From Candidatus Latescibacterota bacterium (GTDB taxonomy: Bacteria; Krumholzibacteriota; Krumholzibacteriia; Krumholzibacteriales; WJIX01): a DNA stretch of 6,058 bases. The stretch covers positions 1-6,058 of the forward strand of contig DAOWMJ010000128.1 in NCBI GenBank assembly GCA_030643145.1, in the 5' to 3' direction. A program made the position numbers and the translations under genes. The notes beneath the pieces were generated by a model. It made no database searches. It saw only the letters and a list, made by a program, of their open reading frames with translations, and had not been told where the DNA came from. This document shows, piece by piece, positions 1 through 5,580 of the stretch; position 1 is the stretch's first letter, and the number at the start of each line of letters is the position of its first letter.

Positions 1-138
1 AACAACGGAGCGACACGACAGGAAGTAGTTGAAGTGATCCTGCAGATGACAGTATATGCCGGGTTCCCTGTGGCGCTGAACGCGCTATATACAGCCCGGG
101 AAATATTCGCGAGCCGTGATCTAAAAGGGGAAAAATGA
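1..138 (+). CDS. Carboxymuconolactone decarboxylase family protein, C-terminal end (5' truncated by window)
   Basis: The reading frame is open from base 1 and ends at TGA 136-138, giving the last 45 residues of a protein that starts outside the window. The tail has the typical CMD/AhpD-like ending: a GATRQEVVEVILQ helix, then a TVYAGFPVALNAL segment and a short charged C-terminus ending in LKGEK. Helical CMD proteins include gamma-carboxymuconolactone decarboxylases and AhpD-type peroxidase partners, and many members have no assigned reaction. The catalytic Cys-containing part lies upstream, so the substrate cannot be judged. It has no evident functional link to the downstream kinase operon: about 340 bp of non-coding DNA with its own promoter separates them. 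Family assignment is fairly sure; the specific function is unknown. Confidence 0.85.
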   Translation, partial: NNGATRQEVVEVILQMTVYAGFPVALNALYTAREIFASRDLKGEK

Positions 139-160
139 CGCCCCTCGCGTTTCGGGTGTC
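137..160 (+). terminator. Weak hairpin after the CMD gene, possible terminator
   Basis: GACGCCC (137-143) can pair with GGGTGTC (154-160) over seven positions including one G-T wobble, with a 10-base loop. The stem starts inside the CMD stop codon. Only a short pyrimidine run (TTCTCC) follows, not a true T-tract, so intrinsic termination is possible but poorly supported. Confidence 0.3.
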
Positions 161-270
161 TTCTCCATTATACCTCGCACTTTTCTCTGTTCCATAGGTC
201 AAATTGTACCAATTAGCCCATTTTAAAATAAGCAAATTTTAACGGTTTGTTACTTTTTCAACAGAACCTA

Positions 271-284
271 AATAATATATTATT
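271..284. repeat. 14-bp perfect AT palindrome
   Basis: AATAATATATTATT reads the same on both strands. It lies about 60 bp upstream of the predicted -35 box, where a regulator site or a bent or melting-prone element could act. Because the surroundings are almost pure A/T, a chance origin is quite possible. Confidence 0.35.
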
Positions 285-314
285 ATTAAAATATAATTGA
301 ATCACGCGGAAATT

Positions 315-341
315 TTTGGGGAAACTCCAAATACTTTGGAG
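315..341. repeat. Three-part inverted repeat with two competing hairpins, next to the -35 box
   Basis: TTTGGGG (315-321), CTCCAAA (325-331) and TTTGGAG (335-341) are separated by AAA and TAC. The middle arm is the exact reverse complement of the right arm. It also pairs with the left arm with a single mismatch, which becomes a G-U wobble in RNA. The array ends one base before the predicted -35 hexamer, so as double-stranded DNA it is well placed to be an operator. As RNA it would count only if transcription starts further upstream. Confidence 0.5.
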
Positions 342-342
342 G

Positions 343-371
343 TTGACTTATTTCCAGCGCTCGAGTAGATT
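343..371 (+). promoter_or_regulatory. Predicted sigma70-type promoter of the kinase operon
   Basis: TTGACT (343-348) and TAGATT (366-371) are separated by exactly 17 bp, which puts the transcription start near 378. It is the best -35/-10 pair seen in the intergenic region. A second, weaker candidate in AT-rich DNA is TTGTTA (247-252), 16 bp, TAAATA (269-274). If the 343-371 promoter is used, a TTG start at 375 could not be translated from this transcript, which supports ATG 480 as the kinase start. Confidence 0.5.
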
Positions 372-479
372 TTATTGGAAACCGGTAACATCGCTCAATT
401 CCATATCGCGCTGGCTTTAATTATTAAGGAATGGGCATACTCTGAATATTCACTTTCCTCTCAACGGGAAACGGCCGCT

Positions 480-2003
480 ATGACCAACAAACAAATTGGA
501 GATTACAATGTTCTGAAGCAAATAGGCGCCGGGGGGATGGCAAAGGTATATCTGGCGGTCCACAAGGACGTGCCAAACTTGAAAGTGGTTTTAAAGGTTC
601 TTTCCGATCCGCGCCAGGGCGAACGTTTCAAGCAGGAAGCCGACAAACTGGCACTTCTGGACAAACACCCCAATATCTGCAAGATCAAACATTTTTTCAA
701 CCATGGCGACGAACTGGCAATCGTCATGGAATACATCGAGGGACAGTCACTGAAAGAAATGCTCGAGGAAAAGGGCAAACTGTCCATTCCGGAAGCGCTT
801 GACATAACCTGCAACATCATTTCCGCCCTGGAGCCCGCCCATAAGCAGGGAATATATCATCGGGATATCAAGCCCGGCAACATAATGTTCAAAGAATCGG
901 GCCAGATTAAAATAATCGACTTCGGAATAGCCAAAGCCGAAACCGACCCCAGCTTGACCATTGCGGGATCCAGCACCGGAACCCCGGACTATATGGCCCC
1001 GGAGCAGTTCGACGCCTCCAAGGATATCGACTATTCCAAATCGGACATCTACGCGTTGGGCACCATGCTGTTCAGAATGCTGACCGGCGAGCTGCCCTTC
1101 AAAGGCGACAATGAATTCGTCCTGCGGGACTTGAAGTTGTTCGAAACACCCCCCAAACCATCCAAACTAAACAAAAAAATAAGCAGGGGCCTGGACAATA
1201 TTATCCTCAAATCGATTGACAGCGAACCGAAAAAGAGATTCAATTCGGTGGGCGAGATAAGAGAGAAGCTCAAGGAAATCTACGACACATGCAAAATCGA
1301 AGAGCCCTTCACGTCCATCAGAGAGCCGGGGAAAACAGGAGGGGCCAAACCCAGGCGGCCAAAAGGTAAGCCAAAGATCTTATACTTGGCGATCGCCGCG
1401 GTACTTACTGCCGTCGCCGTCTACCTGGTGTTTATCCGGACTGCTCCTCCCGGGCAGGGGACCCTTGACATTAACATAACTCCGGCCGGCGACCTCTACG
1501 TCGATAACAAATTGATTGGTTTATCGACAAGTGCGCAAAGCTTATCACTCGAACCGGGCAGGCACATCATCCGGGTTGAAAATGAGAGAGCCGTCGATAC
1601 AAGGGAATTTGCCGATACTATTCAGCTGGCGGCTAATAAGGAGCTGGTAAGAGATTATGTTTTTAAATTGCCGGCGCCAGAAACTGTATCCGGGGGAGAA
1701 ACAGCGGATCGTGTTTCCCGGAGGGGGCGCGACGAATCGAGCCAGAATCACAGTACGGACACCAAGCCTCCGGTCGAAAAACCCCGCGGCTTCCTGGTGG
1801 TCGGCTCGAGGCCCCGCGGCGGGGAAATATACATAAACGGAGTGCTGCAGAAGGATAAAACCCCCTACACATTCGAATTGTCCCCGGGAAAATACACCGT
1901 CAATGTGGTAATTCATAAAAACGGCAAAACATTCGAGCGCCTTTACCATCTTACGATAAAAAGCGGCGGGAGAGAAAAAGTATTGTTTAAACCTCTGGAG
2001 TAG
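480..2003 (+). CDS. Transmembrane Ser/Thr protein kinase with periplasmic PEGA-type domains
   Basis: This is a 507-residue Hanks-type (PknB-like) kinase, numbered from ATG 480. The cytoplasmic kinase domain (about 6-270) has every key element: glycine-rich loop GAGGMAKVY (16-24), catalytic Lys39 in VVLKVL, probable helix-C Glu53, HRDIKPGN (127-134) with catalytic Asp129, DFG (147-149), an activation loop with several Ser/Thr before APE (173-175), and SDIYALG with Asp189. It should therefore be an active RD kinase. A basic stretch (about 290-299) precedes one membrane helix (300-319), giving a cytoplasmic kinase and an outer C-terminus. That outer part has two PEGA-like beta domains (about 327-398 and 437-506) joined by a charged linker. 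The frame is open upstream to TTG 375, but those 35 residues lie outside kinase homology and before the predicted transcript start, so ATG 480 is preferred; its Shine-Dalgarno sequence (GGGA, 466-469) is weak. It is the first gene of the operon. The ligand and phosphorylation targets are unknown. Confidence 0.93.
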   Translation: MTNKQIGDYNVLKQIGAGGMAKVYLAVHKDVPNLKVVLKVLSDPRQGERFKQEADKLALLDKHPNICKIKHFFNHGDELAIVMEYIEGQSLKEMLEEKGKLSIPEALDITCNIISALEPAHKQGIYHRDIKPGNIMFKESGQIKIIDFGIAKAETDPSLTIAGSSTGTPDYMAPEQFDASKDIDYSKSDIYALGTMLFRMLTGELPFKGDNEFVLRDLKLFETPPKPSKLNKKISRGLDNIILKSIDSEPKKRFNSVGEIREKLKEIYDTCKIEEPFTSIREPGKTGGAKPRRPKGKPKILYLAIAAVLTAVAVYLVFIRTAPPGQGTLDINITPAGDLYVDNKLIGLSTSAQSLSLEPGRHIIRVENERAVDTREFADTIQLAANKELVRDYVFKLPAPETVSGGETADRVSRRGRDESSQNHSTDTKPPVEKPRGFLVVGSRPRGGEIYINGVLQKDKTPYTFELSPGKYTVNVVIHKNGKTFERLYHLTIKSGGREKVLFKPLE

Positions 2004-2020
2004 TATACAATTATACTATT
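1999..2020 (+). repeat. Inverted repeat over the kinase stop codon
   Basis: TAGTATA (2001-2007) and TATACTA (2012-2018) form a perfect seven-base dyad around CAAT. In RNA the stem can grow by a G-U and an A-U pair to 1999-2020. It includes the kinase stop codon TAG. No T-tract follows, so it is not a normal intrinsic terminator. It might be an mRNA-processing or stabilising hairpin, or a binding site between genes one and two. The stem is A/T-rich and weak. Confidence 0.35.
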
Positions 2021-2055
2021 AGATCTGCTTAAACAAAAATCAAGGGGGAACTGAA

Positions 2056-3114
2056 ATGAGCGGTAAGAATATTATTTTAGCAATTGTCTCACTCGTGGTC
2101 CTTTCGCTGTTAGTCTCTACGCCACTGATATCCACTTCCAACGAGACAGACGATGTAATTGCCGACAGACTGGCCGAAGCGATAAACCTTTACAGTGAAC
2201 TGGAATTCGAGAAGGGGCTGGTAATAACCGACGAGCTGTTTGCCAAGGAAAATTTGTCCGCCACCGACAGCATAGCCATCTATGAAGTCAAAAGCATCAT
2301 AACCTACGCCATGGGGATTAAATTCAAGCGAAAGGCATTCGCCTATCTCAGTCGCATCTCCGATATAGGCCACTGCCTGATTCATCTGCCCAGGGAAGTC
2401 TGGCCTAGCGAGCTAAGGGACAAGTGGTATCATCTATGCAAAAAGAATAACATGCTATCCTGCCCTATAGAAAGTGAATCGAAGATTCAAACCATAGCCA
2501 TTATGGAATTCGACAACTACTCGGTGGGCAAATATCAGAAGGAGCTGGGAGCCCTGAGTAAGGGGCTGGCGGACTTTTTCGAATACGACTTTTCCCGGTT
2601 TTCCGACTTAAAGGTAGTGGAGAGGGACAAGCTCGACTTTATCCTTCGGGAACTGAAACTGGTGGAAGAGGGCAAGATCGACAAATCCACCGCCGTAGAG
2701 GTGGGTAAGCTGCTGGGCGCCCAGATGATGGTGTTCGGCAGTATCACCCAGATAAACGGCAATAATGCCGTTATGTTGGCCCGCGCCGTGGATGTAGAAA
2801 CCTCCGAGATCATCGCCATAGCTGAGAAAAGAGGAAAACCCAACTTCGTTAAAATGGAAAAAGCGCTTGTAAAGGATATTGCCAGACAGTTGGATATTCT
2901 GCTAACGGATAAAACCGCCGAACTTATCGATGAATCCGGGACTAAGGATATGGACGCAGCCAAGCTATATTCTGTTGGCCTGAAATATCTCGACAAATAC
3001 GAATACGAAAAAGCTTACGATTATTTCAAGAAGGCTTATGCTAAAGACAACAGCTTCATGGAAGCAAAAAATAAAATGGAAGTTTATAAACCGCTTATCG
3101 CTAATTCGCCTTAA
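2056..3114 (+). CDS. CsgG-domain protein with C-terminal TPR, secreted or N-terminally anchored
   Basis: The product has 352 residues. A strong Shine-Dalgarno sequence (AAGGGGG, 2042-2048) supports ATG 2056. The N-terminus (5-26) is a hydrophobic export signal without a lipobox Cys, so the protein is either cleaved and periplasmic or stays anchored. Residues about 35-130 are helical and TPR-like. Residues about 144-283 match the CsgG/TolB-N-like fold: TIAIMEFDN, then VVERDKLDFILRELK (187-201), VGKLLG (216-221) and MVFGSIT (225-231). A TPR-like repeat follows at about 300-335. True CsgG is an outer-membrane lipoprotein forming the curli export pore. This protein lacks the lipid anchor and has extra helical modules, so a pore role should not be assumed; many such proteins in candidate phyla have no known function. 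It lies 52 bp after the kinase gene and 17 bp before a paralogue. It probably acts in the periplasm with its neighbours. Confidence 0.85.
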   Translation: MSGKNIILAIVSLVVLSLLVSTPLISTSNETDDVIADRLAEAINLYSELEFEKGLVITDELFAKENLSATDSIAIYEVKSIITYAMGIKFKRKAFAYLSRISDIGHCLIHLPREVWPSELRDKWYHLCKKNNMLSCPIESESKIQTIAIMEFDNYSVGKYQKELGALSKGLADFFEYDFSRFSDLKVVERDKLDFILRELKLVEEGKIDKSTAVEVGKLLGAQMMVFGSITQINGNNAVMLARAVDVETSEIIAIAEKRGKPNFVKMEKALVKDIARQLDILLTDKTAELIDESGTKDMDAAKLYSVGLKYLDKYEYEKAYDYFKKAYAKDNSFMEAKNKMEVYKPLIANSP

Positions 3115-3131
3115 GAGGCAAGGAGATAGTA

Positions 3132-4457
3132 ATGAGCAAGTATGTTCCGTTAATACTTCTTGTAGTAATTCTTCTGTCCTCCGGTTGCTCACAAAGTTTT
3201 TATATGAAGGGCCAAACAGCTTCCCGGGAGGGCGCCTATGAGATAGCTCTAACCAATCTCTACCATGCGGTGGAAGAAAACCCCGAAGATTACAGGCCCT
3301 GGCGTGAAATTGGTATAATCTACTACAAAAATGACTTCTTCGGTAAGGCTGAGGAGGCATTCGGAATGTCCAACCGGATCAAACCGAACACTCCCTCCAG
3401 TCTCTACCTCGGCCTAATATTCGAACGCGGGAAACAGTTTGAAAAAGCAATTAAACTATACGGCTCGGCCATCAATCTGGAAGGCGATTCCAGCACCAGA
3501 GATATGATCCGGGACAGATTGAACGTGTTGATAGACAAAAAACTCGAACAGGACGCCTCCCTGGCTATTCGAAATGAATCCGATATTGACATCCGATCTA
3601 TCCCCGATAACACAATCGCGGTTATCAACTTCGATGGTTCCTCCCTCCAACCGGAGATGAAACCTCTGGCCCTGGGGATAGCCGAACTTACCGCTACAGA
3701 CCTGACCAAGATTTCCCAATTGAATGTAGTCGAAAGAATTAAAATAAACGCTATTCTGGACGAACTGAAATTCAGCCAGTCACAATACGCCGACCGGAAA
3801 TTCGCGCCCCGGGTAGGCCGGCTGCTGGGCAGCCGCAGAATGGTTCTGGGAACCATAACCAGCACTGGCGAAAAAAGTTTCAGAATCGACGGGGCGCTGG
3901 TGAATACAGTGGAAGGCAAAACATCCCGAACAAAGGCAACCGAGGGGCAGCTTAAAAAGTTTTTCGGAGTACAGAAGGAGTTCGTCTTCAACTTGATAGA
4001 CACCCTGGGAATTGAGCTGACCAAAAAAGAACGGGACGCCATAGAGAAAGTTCCCACCGAATCGTTTCTGGCTTTTATGGCGTTCAGCCACGGGCTTTAC
4101 TATCAACAGCAGGGCATGCATGAGAAGGCCCTGGAATCATTCGGAAAAGCTAAACAGTACGATCCCGGTTTTGGCGAGGCTGCCGGGATGGCAGGAAAGA
4201 TGGAGTTGAATTTATCGTACGCCCGGGACAAAGATAAAAAAGAATTCGAGCAAAAAATAACTGCCTCCGTGAGTGTTGATGGAATTAAAACCGGCCTGGA
4301 TAATATCCAGATCATCAACCTTATCAACAGTGGATTTATTCGCGGTATAGACACAAACCTGGATTTCGGCATTATCCCCATCGCTCCCCCCGGCGGAGGC
4401 TCTATCAGAAATGGATACGGAGTTATTATAATAGAAGGGAATCTGGATGCGGATTAA
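3132..4457 (+). CDS. CsgG-domain lipoprotein with flanking TPRs
   Basis: The product has 441 residues, with AGGAGA (3121-3126) upstream of ATG 3132. A short signal peptide ends in the lipobox LSSGC with Cys19; Ser follows Cys, which in enterobacteria fits outer-membrane sorting. Residues about 27-118 hold TPR-like helices (EGAYEIALTNLYHAVEENP, KAEEAFGMSNRIKPN, FEKAIKLYGSAINLEG). The CsgG-like domain spans about 159-296: TIAVINFDG, VVERIKINAILDELK (199-213), VGRLLG (228-233), MVLGTIT (237-243). A further TPR-like unit (about 311-350) is followed by a charged segment and a distinct 64-residue tail (378-441) with a Pro/Gly-rich stretch and a final GVIIIEG strand. The core is collinear with the preceding gene product, so the two are tandem paralogues. 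The last 11 bp overlap the next gene, suggesting translational coupling. A likely role is a periplasm-facing outer-membrane scaffold or export component; the exact function is unknown. Confidence 0.87.
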   Translation: MSKYVPLILLVVILLSSGCSQSFYMKGQTASREGAYEIALTNLYHAVEENPEDYRPWREIGIIYYKNDFFGKAEEAFGMSNRIKPNTPSSLYLGLIFERGKQFEKAIKLYGSAINLEGDSSTRDMIRDRLNVLIDKKLEQDASLAIRNESDIDIRSIPDNTIAVINFDGSSLQPEMKPLALGIAELTATDLTKISQLNVVERIKINAILDELKFSQSQYADRKFAPRVGRLLGSRRMVLGTITSTGEKSFRIDGALVNTVEGKTSRTKATEGQLKKFFGVQKEFVFNLIDTLGIELTKKERDAIEKVPTESFLAFMAFSHGLYYQQQGMHEKALESFGKAKQYDPGFGEAAGMAGKMELNLSYARDKDKKEFEQKITASVSVDGIKTGLDNIQIINLINSGFIRGIDTNLDFGIIPIAPPGGGSIRNGYGVIIIEGNLDAD

Positions 4458-5568
4458 AAATATTATACTGTTTTTAATTATTATGCTTTTGCCGTTATCG
4501 ACATCGTTCGCCCAGATAATATACAATCAGCCACCTTCCAATAATTTTAAAATCTATTATAACACCTGGTCACTGGAGAATTCTCTGACAGACACCCGGG
4601 ACGATATTTCCCAGAAAACAACTTCGTTGTCCGGCTTTATTCCTCTGAGAGATAATTTCGAAGCCAGATATTACATTATCACCGCTTCCAATAATCTCGA
4701 ACTGAATAACACCGAGAGCAGACTATCCGGACTCGGTGATTTGAGGGTGCAACTTTCACACTCCTTCTACAAAGACAGGTTGCTTATATCGACGGGGTTG
4801 AATCTGCCAACCGGCGCGCAGGAACTCGATACCTGCCAGGAAATACGGGTTATTGAATTTCTCTCCAGAGACTATCTATCTCTTCCCCTGAGACGCTACG
4901 GAGAGGGCTTAGGATTTAATCTGCTGACCGGCGGAGCGGCACAAATCGGCCCGCTCAAATGCGGAATAACCGCCGCCTATAGATATACCGGCACATATGA
5001 ACCGTATATAAACTACGGGGACTACAATCCGGGCAACACATTCTCATTGGGAGCCAATACAAACTTCACCCTTAACACCATAAATTACACCGCCGGCCTT
5101 GCCTATCTTATTTCAGGAACCGACCAGCTCGATGATAATAAAGTATACAAACAGGCTCCTCAATTCATCACACTGCTATCCGCTACCTATCTCGAACAAT
5201 CTTACAGGGCGACACTGGGAGCGAGGATGATTATGAGAGGCCGAAACGCCCGCTACAGCATTACAGACGGCATAATTGAAAGTCAGCTAAAGAAGTACGG
5301 CGATGAGTACAATATATTCTTCCAGTTAGATTACACCACTGGAGCCGATTGGAGCTTTACACCCCATGTTGCAATGCGCCATATTTCATCCAGCGAAGAA
5401 GCGATGTACAAGTCATCCATCTATAATTTTGGAATGGATATCTCCAGAAAATTCTCCGATCATCTGATCTTAAATGTCGGGGGCATCTATCACAGGGGAT
5501 CGACAGATCTGGAAGATATTACAATCAGCGGACTTCAGATAACCACCTCCCTGACGTTTACATATTAG
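4447..5568 (+). CDS. Outer-membrane beta-barrel protein (function unknown)
   Basis: The product has 373 residues. ATG 4447 is preceded by AGAAGGGA (4433-4440), inside the end of the previous gene. A signal peptide of about 22 residues ends in STSFA before Gln23. The rest is rich in alternating hydrophobic/polar strands with many Tyr, Phe, Asn, Gly and Thr, and ends in LQITTSLTFTY with a terminal aromatic residue, as expected for barrels folded by the BAM machinery. Segments such as GLGDLRVQLSHSF and LLISTGLNLPTG (about 95-123) and the LRRYGEGLGFN region (149-158) resemble uncharacterised transporter-like barrels of the phenol-degradation 'meta-pathway' OM protein type; this comparison is from memory and only general. 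Two Cys (130 and 172) are unusual for a barrel and could form a disulfide. Coupling to the CsgG lipoprotein gene suggests they work together, for example as an outer-membrane conduit or anchor. Confidence 0.85.
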   Translation: MRIKNIILFLIIMLLPLSTSFAQIIYNQPPSNNFKIYYNTWSLENSLTDTRDDISQKTTSLSGFIPLRDNFEARYYIITASNNLELNNTESRLSGLGDLRVQLSHSFYKDRLLISTGLNLPTGAQELDTCQEIRVIEFLSRDYLSLPLRRYGEGLGFNLLTGGAAQIGPLKCGITAAYRYTGTYEPYINYGDYNPGNTFSLGANTNFTLNTINYTAGLAYLISGTDQLDDNKVYKQAPQFITLLSATYLEQSYRATLGARMIMRGRNARYSITDGIIESQLKKYGDEYNIFFQLDYTTGADWSFTPHVAMRHISSSEEAMYKSSIYNFGMDISRKFSDHLILNVGGIYHRGSTDLEDITISGLQITTSLTFTY

Positions 5569-5580
5569 AAGGAGATTATA

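Larger units (their letters stand above)
139..479. other. AT-rich intergenic region upstream of the kinase operon
   Basis: No convincing gene was found on either strand. The stretch from about 200 to 300 is very AT-rich and contains several dyads: AATTG-TAC-CAATT (202-214), the octamer TTTTAAAA (221-228) and a 14-bp perfect palindrome, AATAATATATTATT (271-284). Nearer the kinase gene lie a hairpin cluster (315-341) and a promoter-like pair (343-371). From the predicted transcription start near 378, the kinase leader would be about 100 nt. I recognise no known riboswitch consensus in it. Confidence 0.7.

Noticed and set aside
167..172. TATAAT on the minus strand
   Set aside because: The nearest TTGACC is 24 bp upstream on that strand, too far for a sigma70 promoter, and transcription would only run antisense into the CMD gene.
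135..197. A 20-codon frame starting at an ATGA overlap with the CMD stop codon, preceded by AAGGGG
   Set aside because: It is very short, shows no recognisable motif and runs across the weak hairpin. The Shine-Dalgarno-like bases are part of the CMD coding end. It may be chance.
300..480. Possible cyclic-di-GMP or other riboswitch in the kinase leader
   Set aside because: The GGGGAAACTCC-like part superficially recalls GEMM elements, but the conserved core motifs and the second helix are missing, and most of it lies upstream of the predicted transcript start.
2535..2996. Minus-strand open frame of 153 codons inside the first CsgG gene
   Set aside because: It is fully antisense to a well-supported gene, is Ser/Leu/Ile-rich as is usual for shadow frames, and has no domain-like pattern.
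3404..4057. Minus-strand open frame of 217 codons inside the CsgG lipoprotein gene
   Set aside because: It is the longest antisense frame, but its composition is shadow-like (Ser/Arg/Phe-rich) and the plus strand carries clear CsgG and TPR motifs.
2056..5568. A classical curli (csg) operon
   Set aside because: Two CsgG-type domains are present, but no CsgA/CsgB repeats, CsgE or CsgF were seen, and the proteins carry TPR additions not found in curli CsgG.
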